64,000 bases of DNA, from contig JASANG010001771.1 in assembly GCA_030248215.1 (NCBI GenBank), forward strand, positions 119,190-183,189. The letters run 5' to 3'. Position 1 is the first letter of the stretch, and each line of letters starts with the position of its first letter. Positions 19,242 through 30,000 of the stretch are shown piece after piece. Position numbers and translations under genes: made by a program. Below the pieces are notes generated by a model. That model was not told the DNA's origin and did no database searches. It was given only the letters and a program-made list of their open reading frames with translations. This stretch comes from Enoplolaimus lenunculus. Taxonomy: Eukaryota; Nematoda; Enoplea; Enoplida; Thoracostomopsidae.

Positions 19242-22200
19242 CTGAAATGCAACGAATGTATTTAATCAAGTACACTGTAAATTCCAGTGAGTTGATTTCA
19301 CCTCAGAATGAGTTGAACTACTCAGTCTGAGTTAGGACTATTACGACTCACAATTCAGAGTTTATTCGACTCATTCTCATTTAATTAATCAACTCCACCG
19401 CAATCAGTTAAACTCATAGTGAGAGAATAAAGTCAACTCAGAGTGAGCTAAAGCTTTCTGATATTAACTCAGAAATAACTAACTTTCTGTCTGAGCTGAT
19501 TAATGAACTCATTACGGAATTTACAGTGTTGGTAGCCGTAAACCAAGGCAAAACAACACAATTTGTGAAAAAACGACACAAACTGTTGCTGTCTAAATTG
19601 CCAGAACTTTAAAGTTAAAATTCCTTTCAGAAACAATTTTAGACTGGAGTCGACCACTGCAAAAAATGGTGAGTCAAATTGGGTCTCTCCGTATTGGCTC
19701 TACGGGACTACACAAACAGAGTTAAATTCGACCCCGCCAGCGTGAAACGTGCGACTCAGTGAGTCGAAATTGACTCTGGTTTAGTTGTCCCGTAGAGTCT
19801 ATTTAGGAGAGAGTCAATTCGACTAACCATTTTTCGCAGTGAAGGCAGACCTCTGGTTGTATCTTAATATTAATTATCATACGAAACACAACGCGTGTAC
19901 AGTCTTTGCCTTACCATCATAATAGCGTTTATCATATTTGACACAAGTAAATCGTTTTTGATTGCCACAGTCACACGCCGTATAACTAAGATTTGGATCC
20001 ATTGCGTTTGACAAATACCGGCATTTACCGGTGTCAGATGCTTTTTCGGCGACCCACATTCCCTGCCCTTCGATTGGACACATTTGTTTGCTGAAAATTT
20101 ACATTTCAACATATATGCATATATATCTATATACACTGCAAAAAATGATGAGTCAAATTGACTCTCTTCGAAATAGTCTGTACGGGACTATACAAACTGA
20201 GTCAAATTCGACTCCACCAGACTTAAATTCGACTCACTTAGTCGCACGTTTGACTCTGGCGAAGTCTAAATTTGACTCCGTTCGTGTAGTCCCGTACAGC
20301 CTAATTCGAAGAGAATTATTTTGACTCACCATTTTTTGCAGTGCATTTAGTTATATACTGGATATTACCAGTACGTCTTGAATAGTAGCACAATTTGGTT
20401 AAAATTATAGGAAAGCGTTGAACAAATGTTTGATTCTGAACATTTAATTTTGGTTGTAGTTTGCGAATAAAGATGAACTCACGAATATGCAAGCCAAAAC
20501 TCTCCAACGAGCAAACTGGATTGTTTCTGAGAGCGAACGAAATAATTTAAACGAATCTGCGAGCGTAGGCGCGTTTCTGACCGTACATTACGAAGTACTG
20601 CATTCAGCTCGAAGCACAATTCAACTGTCGCAAATCACTGCAATTCTTGCGGTCACAGTTGTAAACACTTGTGACTTTGAAATTATTTCGTTCACTCAGA
20701 AAGAATCCAGTTCGCTCGTTGGAGAGTTTTGTCTCTGCACAGTATTGAGTCCGTCATAATCGACAATCTACAATTCCAATGAAATGTTCAGAATCAACCT
20801 GGTTCAACATTTTCAAAAAACATTAGCCAAATTGCGCTGTTATTCAAAAAGTATTGGCTGTATCCAGTAATTAGCCCACAGCCAACTACTAAATAGACAG
20901 ATTTTAGTGAAATTTACTACTATAAAATGAAAATCCAATATAAATGCGTACTAAAATTAAGCCATTGTTAATCTTAGGGGCGTACATTTGCCAAACTATA
21001 TATATTACACCAAAGAAATTGCAATAAAATTGCAAAACGCAACTTACAATGCAAGTCTCAAGACAACATCGTACATATCAGACGCCAATGCTGCGTTTAG
21101 CGATTTGCAGTGATCGACCGCACCGGCCCAACTGCGTCTATCGTTGTATGGCGACGTCCAAAACCAAAGGCCTGTATAGTACATCCATGGTTCGGTAGAG
21201 GTATGATCTAAAATAATAAAGTCATAAATACGACAGCGAATACGTCCGAAAAATGAGGCAAGAATTGGAACAATTTTTGTACTTCCTCACCAACGGTGGA
21301 AAGGTTTTTTGCTTATAGTTATAGACTTAGGCTGAGGAATATGCTTATATTACTGTTGCGGTCATCAGCTATACACGGGTATTTTGAAGTGGACTTTTCA
21401 TTGTGGGACGCTATAAAAGTACATGAATTCTCTCATGTTTGAAGATTTTAAATATACTAGTCAGCCGGTTTTGCGCAAAGCGCAAAAGATAACGTATACG
21501 CAAATATCTTCATGCAGATTTTGTTTTTATTGAACAATACGTTAATGTTTTAAAACTATATTGTTGAAGTCATGCTGGAAAGTCGCCCAAAATACGTACT
21601 GTGGAGCGTTTCAACTTTAATAATATATATGATTCTGAAAAACAACAACAAATACTTAGCGTTTTTCGTCCCTACTTAGGCGAAAAACAATAACAAAAAG
21701 TTTTTTGGCTTGTACTTACCAACTGGTTTGGCAGCCGGAAACTGGCAAATCACTGGCAAACGCTTTTGGCAATCATACGGAGTCCAGCCACCAGGAATAT
21801 CACTGGGACCCATGTAGTCGGCAAAAATGCGTACGCCTCGTTTCTGTACATCTGTAACAAAAAAATATAAATTTGTAAACTAAAAATATATTTTGTCTTT
21901 TAAGCTTTATACACAGCCTTTTTTACGAAAACTAGAAAATTTTGCTCGCAAATGCTACTTTGAGGGGAAGTACAAGTATATTCCTAAGCCTAAGCCTAAT
22001 AGATTATCATTGACACACGTATTTACGTTTAGCATTCCAAACATTATAGTGTATTAGACGACGCTGAGGACGCAAACGCTTCTACACGGTCTTTTAAATT
22101 TGATTGAAAAGAACAATTTTGGCTTCATAATTATTTATTTGCCTGCCCCATTTGACGTGACTAAACTTTGTATAGCAGGCGTCAGGCAAACTTGGCTCTC

Positions 22201-24154
22201 TGTCCTCTGGTTACGATGGAAAAATAACTGTCACTTAAATGTTGTTTCCAAAATTTTAATTTTTTGAGTTTAAACTCTGAAAACAGTAACATTAACGGTG
22301 TTTAAATTATTGAAAACAATTGCTGTTTTATTGAAATTAATTAACTGCAAACGTATATATAGTGTAATTCATACGGTATATATTGCACAGATAAGCGCTA
22401 ACAGCTTTTGCTAATAACGTATTATAAAATTCTTAAAACCTACACTGTAAATTCCAATGAGTTGATTTAATAAATTCAGAGCGAGAATTATAGTCATTTC
22501 TGAATCGATAACAGTAAATATTAACACACTCTTAGCTGATTTAATTCCACGTAAGGTGCTCAATTAACACAGTGCGAGTTCAAGCGATTCAGAATTTTGA
22601 TTTGTCAAAAACCTAATTTAGGGCTTAGACTTCTGTCTGGATTCAACTCATTTTGAGTGGAAATCAACTCACTGGAACTTTACAGTGCGCAAAACAACAA
22701 CAGAAAATAATAAAAAATGAAAAAACTGCGAAAACTGAAATTGCTCTCGCCTAAGTCCAGCCGGTGTTACAGTTAATATCAAACTTCTCTAAAATAAAGG
22801 CCGAGATGGCAAAATCGGTCCATGGCTTTCTCGGTTCCCTTTCATTTCTCGTCTGCCGGGTTTACTTGATTGTGGCTGTTGTCCAAAAGCCCAATTGGTA
22901 AATTCAGGAGACGACTGATCGCTGATCCATTTATAGTTTCCGGTTTCAGGGCATCGCTCAAGTCCGATCCATGCATGCTTGATTCCTGCGTACGATCTGG
23001 ATTCGGAAAACAATATTTAGAAAACTCAAAATTAGAAATATACAAACTTTATTTTTTTGCTAATTTTTAGTTCTTAGTTTTAATGTAACTTCGAGTATTA
23101 TGAAAAATTTTGATTTGTTAAATCAAATTATTTTAAAAGTTAGAATTATTTGAAAATATTTATAAACTTTTTAAAAACAGAATTTAAAGTAAATTCTTAA
23201 AGTCTTCTTAAATCTTGCAATCGGAAAAAGTTAGAATTATTTTAAAGTATTCATAACGTTTTTAAAAATAGAATTTGAAGTAAATTCTTAAAGTCTTTGT
23301 AAAACTTGAAATCGAAAATCCTATAATAATGCTTAAACACAAAATTAAAGTCCACACTGATATTTACTCTCTAAAAACTTAAAATGTCTTAACTAAATTG
23401 GATTATTAGTTTAAGTAAAACTTAAATGGCTGGCCGGACTAAATAAATTAAAAATTGGACGTTTAACTTAGACAGATATATTTTTAAGCTGAGCTAAAGC
23501 GCAGACTTATAAGCTTATGTTCATTTATAGACTAAGTCTTTGCTTAGACTCAAAATCAAACCTTAAATTCTAAACTATTGTTTCAACCTCCACATAATAA
23601 TTACACTAATAAGGCAAGTCGTACAAGTATTGTAACCTTTGAACAACTTTAGGCATATGCCATAGCCTAATCGGTCCAAACAGAGATAAGGGGGCATACC
23701 GTATTTCAGCGGGACTGCAATAGAGCAAACTTAAGTTTAAAACTTTTGCTTTAAGCTTTGGTTTTGCTTTTAACTAAGTTTAAACTTAGGTATATGCTTA
23801 TACTGCTGATACGGCCACGTGCTACGCATTCTGTGCCTAATCCTTATCATCAGCCCTGAACTGAAACCCAACTCTAAACCTAAACCAGCTTCTATGCTTA
23901 CATCAATTTCACTAAATCTTTATTCGAATCTTCGCATGTAATTTTACTCAAATGACCCCCCAAATCTAAGCAGTGCTGTTCGGCTTCGTCAAACTCTTTG
24001 TTTTCCGGTGGGTACTGGGTATCCGAAACGGCTCCCACGCGGTACCAATGGCCGTTTAAGTAGTACCATCCATGTTGAAGCGGTGCAGATGAGTCTATAC
24101 GATTGTCGTAACAATCTTCACCACACGATGTTTGATGCCCAACGACGAAAATAT
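19075..24154 (-). CDS. Secreted C-type lectin with two CTLDs (exons 24154-23902, 22996-22866, 21851-21720, 21207-21048, 20090-19915, 19241-19075)
   Basis: Six minus-strand exons join by GT-AG into one open frame of 338 codons from a phase-1 entry to a stop; the upstream signal-peptide exon was not found. Exons 1-3 make a full C-type lectin domain. They carry WYYLNGHWYRV, then FDEAEQHCLDLGGHLSKI, then AWIGL, then NWAFGQQPQ, then GGWTPYDC and LPVICQF. Exons 4-5 begin a second domain (WFWTSPY, WAGAVDHCKSLNAALAS). They jump to a short C-terminal half with GKCRYLS, ACDC and RFTCVKY, omitting the WIG part. The final exon is a Thr/Ser-rich linker and a 6-Cys tail (CVNGNCETCNYLSNSCNW, then C...C). 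Exon phases (1-2-1-1-2-1) agree between the two domains, which points to internal duplication. The EPN/QPD calcium-sugar motif is not obvious. It sits head-on between genes 1 and 2. Probably a secreted sugar-binding or recognition protein. Confidence 0.7.
19273..19528. mobile_element. Foldback MITE (family FB) in lectin intron 5
   Basis: Ends CACTGTAAATTCCAGTGAG and GGAATTTACAGTG are inverted. The interior repeats 'gactca/tgagtc' pairs. Confidence 0.7.
19655..19841. mobile_element. Foldback MITE (family FA) in lectin intron 5
   Basis: Ends CACTGCAAAAAATGGTGAG and CCATTTTTCGCAGTG are inverted. Interior is 'tgagtcgaaattgactc'-type palindrome. Confidence 0.7.
19915..20090 (-). CDS. Lectin exon 5: shortened CTLD2 C-terminal half
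   Basis: Acceptor 'aaattttcag' and donor GATG|GTAAGG; enters in phase 2 and leaves in phase 1, matching the previous exon. It encodes MCPIEGQGMWVAEKAS, GKCRYLS, ACDCGNQKRFTCVKY. Confidence 0.6.
20134..20343. mobile_element. Foldback MITE (family FA) in lectin intron 4
   Basis: The clearest copy of the family, with near-perfect arms from CACTGCAAAAAATGATGAG to CACCATTTTTTGCAGTG. It lies about 45 bp upstream of the acceptor of lectin exon 5. Confidence 0.75.
20497..20735. repeat. Inverted repeat with ~50 bp arms
   Basis: The left arm 'aaactctccaacgagcaaac-tggatt-tttctgag' is repeated inverted at 20680-20735 with few mismatches, around a 135 bp centre. It resembles a short foldback element; no second copy seen. 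The frame across it is not a gene. Confidence 0.65.
21048..21207 (-). CDS. Lectin exon 4: CTLD2 N-terminal half
   Basis: Acceptor 'tattattttag', donor GCATT|GTAAGT. It encodes WMYYTGLWFWTSPY and WAGAVDHCKSLNAALAS, the helix-1 region of a CTLD. Confidence 0.65.
21297..21362. mobile_element. TTAGGC-core MITE fragment
   Basis: Only 'ggctgaggaatatgcttatattactgttgcggtc', the right end of a subtype A element, is recognisable. Confidence 0.4.
21720..21851 (-). CDS. Lectin exon 3: CTLD1 C-terminal part
   Basis: Acceptor 'tttttttgttacag', donor GTTG|GTAAGT. It encodes GGWTPYDCQKRLPVICQF, the closing Cys pair of a CTLD. Confidence 0.7.
22443..22687. mobile_element. Foldback MITE (family FB) in lectin intron 2
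   Basis: Ends CACTGTAAATTCCAATGAG and CTGGAACTTTACAGTG are inverted, about 245 bp. Confidence 0.65.
22866..22996 (-). CDS. Lectin exon 2: CTLD1 WIG region
   Basis: Acceptor 'ttttccgaatccag', donor TCAA|GTAAAC. It encodes HAWIGLERCPETGNYKW and FTNWAFGQQPQ. It enters in phase 2, leaves in phase 1. Confidence 0.7.
22997..23674. other. Lectin intron 1, AT-rich
   Basis: Holds two imperfect copies of an 80-90 bp block ('aagttagaattatttgaaaatatt-ataa-ctttttaaaa' at 23140 and 23230). No exon seen. Confidence 0.45.
23675..23830. mobile_element. Decayed TTAGGC-core MITE
   Basis: 'gcgggactgcaatagagcaaactta' and 'tatgcttatactgctgatacggcc' are its surviving halves. Confidence 0.45.
23902..24154 (-). 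CDS. Lectin exon 1 found: CTLD1 N-terminal half
   Basis: Acceptor 'gttaaattttag', donor TTGAT|GTAAGC (phase 2). Encodes TSCGEDCYDN then GWYYLNGHWYRV and FDEAEQHCLDLGGHLSKI. It enters in phase 1, so at least one exon lies upstream. Confidence 0.7.
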
Positions 24155-24180
24155 CTAAAATTTAACACAATTCGAAACTC

Positions 24181-24406
24181 GACCCATGTAAAGATTAGGG
24201 GCAGAACGTTTTTCTGCGCGACTGCAATAGAGTAAGCTTTTAAAGCTTAAGACTAATTTTTTGCTAAGACATAGGCTTGGACTTAGGTATAAGGTCATCC
24301 TTAAGCCATGGTTTTGGCTTGGGCTTAGGCTTAGGCTTAGAAGGGCTTAGGCTTAGGCTTAGAAATATGCTTATACTACTGAAACGGCACTGTTCCGTAC
24401 ATAGGC
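24181..24406. mobile_element. TTAGGC-core MITE upstream of the lectin exon
   Basis: Ends 'gacccatgtaaagattaggggcag' and 'ggcactgttccgtacataggcc', subtype A, with a TTAGGC block duplicated in the right half. It starts 27 bp from the lectin exon acceptor. Confidence 0.7.
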
Positions 24407-24605
24407 CTAAAACTGTAATGTGTTAAATTATTCGCAGTTATTGTATTCGAATGTATTAATTACAAAATAATGACTGCAAGATAAATCGCAAAAGAAGACA
24501 TAAATGTCTTATATTCAAAACGATTTTCAAATGGATTGTCCGATAATCTTATACAATAATTCTATTCGAGCATCCACAATTAAAGCTAAATTATTTCCAA
24601 AGCCT

Positions 24606-24715
24606 AGTGTAGCGGGATCATGTTTGACTCGAGTGCAAGAAGACCGAGGTTCTATTCCAGTGAATATTAACTTTGGACAAATCTTCAAACAGGGATCGGG
24701 CAGACCGTATAGTCC
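24606..24715 (+). repeat. tRNA-derived SINE
   Basis: 'gtgtagcgggatcatgtttgactcgagtgcaagaagaccgag' and 'ggttctattcc' match the SINE at 17940-18060, with the shared tail 'ttggacaaatcttcaaacag'. Confidence 0.5.
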
Positions 24716-25082
24716 CATCAAGGATAACAAAACCACAGTTTAAGCTTGTTTTAAATTTTACACAATATGATTCGAAACAATACAGTAAACTCAACCTGTA
24801 CATTTGTGTATATCTTAAATCCAAGACAATATTCTACAGGTTTTACTTATTAAAAAATTACGGCATATATTTTAAGCTTGTGACAATTACACTTTTTAAG
24901 AATAAGCCTAGATAATTTTGGGGGCCGCTATAATCTCCGAGATCCACTGAAATCCCTTAAATGACTGCGAGTGAAACTAACCTATTGATAAAACTAGAAG
25001 CACAATATGTATCAGAATGTTTTGTAAGTAATATTGGTTCATTTCAATTTATTAAAGAGATAATGCTGTAAACTTAGAAATT

Positions 25083-25261
25083 TAGGCCAATATATAGAAC
25101 AGGGGCGGAACAGTAGTATAACAAATTCCTACGTTTAAGCCTAAGCCTATGCATAGGCGTAAGAATGAACTTATACCTAAGCCTAAAAATTAGGCGAGAA
25201 CTTAAGCTTACTCTATTCCAGCCCCGCCAATAACGTTACGTCCCTGATGTTTACATTGGCC
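25083..25261. mobile_element. TTAGGC-core MITE, subtype A
   Basis: Ends 'ggccaatatatagaacaggggcgg' and 'tacgtccctgatgtttacattggcc', nearly perfect inverted repeats. Confidence 0.75.
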
Positions 25262-26349
25262 AAAATTTAAAATAACTAAAACCGTGGGACACCTTTGTCT
25301 ATACTCTCTAGTGAAACGACAGATCATTCTTTAGTTGTTATATTTGTGAAAAGATGGCACAATCAAGCTACCGGGTCCGCTATAGGTTCATGTCACGCAA
25401 AGGTGACGGCAGTACCGATGCAGACTGACAATTTTTTTCAGGTTCTGAAATTTGAAGAAATACCAAATTGAATTTCGAAAACAATTTTTAATTTGTAATT
25501 AACGCAAATTCAACTAAAACTTTATGTATTCTCAATCTTTTAATCTGTAAGCTTTGCCGTTTCTCGTTCGAATATCGCCAGGAGCGAGTTCAAAGTTTCA
25601 TTTAAACCATTCTCACCTCTTGGTGCTTTCCCCGCTCCATTTTCAGGTTTAACAAAAGCCTTAGCGAAACCTAAGCCTTAACCTTTGTCTAAGTCCGTTC
25701 CTTCGCGCAAGCTTCAACCTTGAACGTGGCCAGAAAGTGCATAAAATCCCACTTTGTTATAAACAGTAAACTTTTCAAAAATTAGTAATAAAATTTTTCG
25801 CCAGAAAAATCTTCAAGAATTGTAACCTGATGCTCTTATGAACACAGTTCCGGCATATGTTGTTTAACCATTGCATCAACCGTACTTAAACTATAAGCAT
25901 TTTTATAAAATAAACACAACATAAATTTAAACAAATCTTTACGCAAATATGCCTGTTTTGGCCCATGATATAAGTTTAGAAGCCTTTTTGCTAACCGTTT
26001 TACGACAAGCCTAAGCCTAAACTTCTGTGCGTAAACTTTAGCAGCGAGACAGGACTTCTAAGATCCGTCTGGTTTTTTTAATTTTTTGCACCCCTTTTAA
26101 ATTTTGGCGATGATATCTTGTTTTATAGATCCTAGGATACGACCCTGTACACCTTGCCTGATATGCCCTTGCCCCTAAAATGGTGTCGCTATTTTAGATT
26201 TCTGACTTAGAAAAGTTGTATAGTAAGTTTGGTCTAAAGGATTTCATCGTTTAATATCGATTACCAACTGGTGATAAGTTCTATATCGGTTTGCGGTTCT
26301 AAACTAAGCTTAAAATTAGAGTCAGGCATATGTTGAAATTCTCTCTGTG
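25262..26349. other. Intergenic between lectin gene and gene 2
   Basis: No exon recognised. This is where the lectin first exon and regulatory sequences of both divergent genes could lie. Confidence 0.35.
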
Positions 26350-26600
26350 CACTGTAAATTTCAGTGAGTTTATTTTATCTCAAAATGAGTTGAATCACTA
26401 AGTCTGTATTACGACTATCGGAACTCAAAATTTTGAGTTCATTAAATTCATTCCACCATAACTAATCAACTCACCCAGAGTCAACACAACTTAGAGTGAG
26501 AATCAACGCAACTCAGAGCGAGTTAATATTTACTGATATTAATTCAAAAATAACCAACTCGCTAGCTGAATTGATTAATCAACTCATTAGAATTTACAGT
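26350..26600. mobile_element. Foldback MITE (family FB) upstream of gene 2
   Basis: Ends CACTGTAAATTTCAGTGAG and TTAGAATTTACAGT are inverted; about 340 bp upstream of the gene 2 start codon. Confidence 0.65.
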
Positions 26601-26943
26601 TTGTGATGTTTATTTTTTGCTGCTAATAAGTGGCCATACCAACCGTACACGATACAAAGCTGAAGTAAAAACCCTGAAACATATCAAAATTGGCCAAAAA
26701 TTTTACATTTTTGCCGTTATTTTGACTAAATTTGGCCAGTACCTATTTTAGAATACGGTCATAGAATACAGTCAGAATATTGACCTTTTAACAGAGACCT
26801 GTGTTAAAAATGAGACATTAAAAAACGTTCCACAGTAAGAATGAAATTCTGGTTGATTTTCTGTATATTAAATTTTGAAAATTTCAAAATGTTTAACCTA
26901 AAATTTCTCTGTGCCTAATTTGTGCCAAATTTTGACGGCAATA

Positions 26944-27004
26944 ATGTTTTTTTTGGTTTGTTTAGTGTCAATTTTGGTCGTTGGTGAAGCTATTTTTAAA
27001 GAAG
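26944..27004 (+). CDS. Gene 2 exon 1 (signal peptide)
   Basis: Twenty codons plus one base, MFFLVCLVSILVVGEAIFKE, donor GAAG|GTTTGC. The homologous exon of gene 3 is the same length with 14 of 20 residues identical. Confidence 0.75.
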
Positions 27005-30000
27005 GTTTGCATTTGACGATTGTATTTTTGCTAAGTGCCAAACAAACGAGATATTTTATAGCGAAATACCATTATTTTGATTTATTTCAAATATGACTTT
27101 TTTGGGCGAGGGGGTTGAGATTAATTAATACAGTGACGTAGCATGGATTGAAAAATGACATGACTGTTAGTCCTGATCAAAATTTATCCTGAGCTAAATT
27201 TATTTTTTAGATACTACGGTTGCGGATATAAAGTTACTTTTATTTCAACCTAACTGTATGGGGGGACCAAATAGTTTTTAGACCACCTGCTCCGAAAGTA
27301 GCGGGTCGGACCCATCCTGCCTAGAGGTCAGAGCGGGAAGTAGGTAAGGGGGGCCTGGGGGGCTCGGATCCCTATGGAAAAATTTTGACCTTCCTAGAAA
27401 ATTTTCAAACTTGCTAGCAAGTCAACAAAAACTGTTATATGTCTCTTCTGAAAAATTTTTAACCCCCCTAGTAAGCTGAGCTGGCTACGGCCCTGGGTCA
27501 GACCACTGCTCAGACGGGGAAGATGATCGGACCCCCTGATAGGCGGCAGGGGGTCCGACTTTCCCTTCAGACCCCTCTGTGGTTACATCTATGAACAACA
27601 ACTCTGAAAATATTAAAATTTGGAGTTTTATCCTTTTATTGTAGCTTAGTTTTAAAGCAGCGATTAACGATAAATATATAAAGGCTTTGAAATTATCGGC
27701 AATTTCTTTGACTGACAAATTCTTGTAAATTCTACATCATCGCTTAAAACAGATTCCAACAGAAAGTATGCGTCCGCCTCCGAACTCCGGCAGAAAATCG
27801 ACTTCCGGCTTTGAATTTGCCGACAATTTCTTCGGTTGAGAAATGTTTGGTGTTTTAATAAAATTAGTGCGATTTGCCAAGCTTGCATGCAAGTTCTTGA
27901 GGGCAATTTTACCTGCTTTAGTTGCTTAGATGTGTCGAAAAGAAAGTTTCGAAACAGTTCTTTGAAAACATTTTGCAGGTCGTTGCTAAAATTAGCAAAC
28001 TGAATTCTAATGTTATTGCATAATCTTGCACGCATCTGGCTTCGTATCCGGTTCGGGCAAAATTTGTTAACTTCCGGCTGCGAATTATCCAGATCCGGTT
28101 GCACGGTGCGCACGAAAGGTGCGTCATATTGCATCAATGATGGCTGGCGTTACACTAGCCTTACAACTGTATACTGCTTAACCTATTGCGGAACAGTCCC
28201 TGATCGCTACGGATAAAGTTGAGCCACCCCTTACATTCGACAAACTATCATCCGGTCTGTGATGTGCTGTCCCTAAATCTTAATTTGCTCCTGAAGCCGC
28301 TGTCTTATACAATAACTTGCGTACACCATGTCACAATTAAAAATAATTCAAGCGATATTTGTATTTGAGACGGCTCGTACTTTATCCTGTACCGGTCAGG
28401 AAGTTTTCAGGGATGTAAAAATTGTGACCGGGGCGTATGCAACTTCCAGAAACGGATCCAGAAACTTCTGACGGGGAGAGACGAAATATATATTGTAAAA
28501 AAACTGTCACGCGAACCGAACGAGAAGCTAAACGCAATATTTGCACCATAAAAGTAAAAATTTCTAATTAAGAGACGAACCTTCGCAGGTTATTGAGAAA
28601 TAAATTGCATTACAGAATGTCACTCAAACACTGTTGGTTCATGCGATGGGATATCGACAATGGAATGGGTCCGTAATTGTCACCGAACCTGTAAAGTGCA
28701 ACCAGCGGACGTGACTTCCGGTCGACATATGGCCGCGGTGTCTTGCAAGCCGTCGCAAGCCAACGAAACGCTGCCCGACTGCATTTGTGAATACTGTGAA
28801 AAAGGTTCGATGGTCAGTTCTGAAGCAAAGTGGCCACGAGATTCGTCGGCTCCAGAAATGCGAGTGAATACAGTTCCAGGTAATTTAAACGGCAATTTGA
28901 CAGAATCAAAAGTTTACACAAGATCGAACTACTGTTTGTATCATTTCTGAACAGAAATCTTAACATAAATACCTCCTTAAGTATTCCAGCTCTCAAAATT
29001 ATTCCAGTAAGCTGTTTCAATAATAAAACGCTTAGTGCAGGGGACATATGGGCGGCAGCCCCTTATCTAGCTTAGTATTCCTTTTAATCGTAGGGGCTCA
29101 AGGGTATAGCAGGTTCTGGTGACAAACATAACGCAAAATTGACACAAAATTTTTGCACTAGAAACTAGTTTTTACAGGAAAACAAAATATTCAAGGTTTC
29201 AACTGAAAATGTTTCGCCCACATTTGCGTATTGCGAGTCGAAAACTACAACCATGGCCGGAGTAGCCACCCCCATACCCCCCATTTGGAGGGGGCCCCCA
29301 CTCCTAAAGGGGCCCCATCCTATCCATTGAATTAATGTCGCTGCTATGCTTCTGTGTATACAGTCATGGATCCATGCAAGGATTAAGGTACGGCAAGATT
29401 TAATTACCTAAAATACACAAAACATATGGCTTCAACGCAATTGATCAACCTTAAAGTATTGAAACAATTGCTGAAAACGCTTTTCTAATCTAAGCAACAT
29501 TAATTGTTAATTTCATACTTTTTTTAAATTACAACTAACTGCAATGATAACACTTGATTCTAGCTCTTAAACATACAACTGACGAATTTTGACTATTATG
29601 ACGCGCTTTCCGAAAATTTGTCTGGCCCATATTAACAATTACCAGATCGAAATCTTTAAATCATCCGGGCCAATATAAAAAACAGGAGCGGAACAGTATT
29701 ATAAGCATATTCCTAAGCCTAAGCCTAAGCATAAGCATAAGCCTAAGCATAAGAACGAGCATTTTCCTTAGCCTAAGCCTAAGCCTAAGCATAAGCCTAA
29801 GCCTAAGTCAAGCAAAAAAATAGTCTAAAGCTTACGTTTACTCATTTCTAGTCTCACAGAAAAACGTTCCGTTCCTGACCTTTACACAGACCATCTTCCG
29901 CATAGTTTGAAAGTCCCTACTGCAATCTAAAATTTCAAAAAATAAAGTCGAAGTTTAAATTAAAATTTCATGAAAGGTCTATGATTTTGGCGAAACATAC

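Noticed and set aside
20487-20759. 90-codon plus-strand frame
   Set aside because: It spans an inverted repeat with ~50 bp arms, so both ends encode mirror sequences.
24982-25043. Possible signal-peptide exon of the lectin gene on the minus strand (hydrophobic ILIHIVLLVLSI followed by gttagt)
   Set aside because: The hydrophobic frame has no ATG: the ATG upstream is in another frame because of an A-run. I left the first exon unassigned.
27664-28137. 157-codon minus-strand frame in gene 2 intron 1
   Set aside because: No recognised domain, no splice support, and it shares 'cttccggctt' repeat words with 31570-31660, so it is likely repeat-derived.
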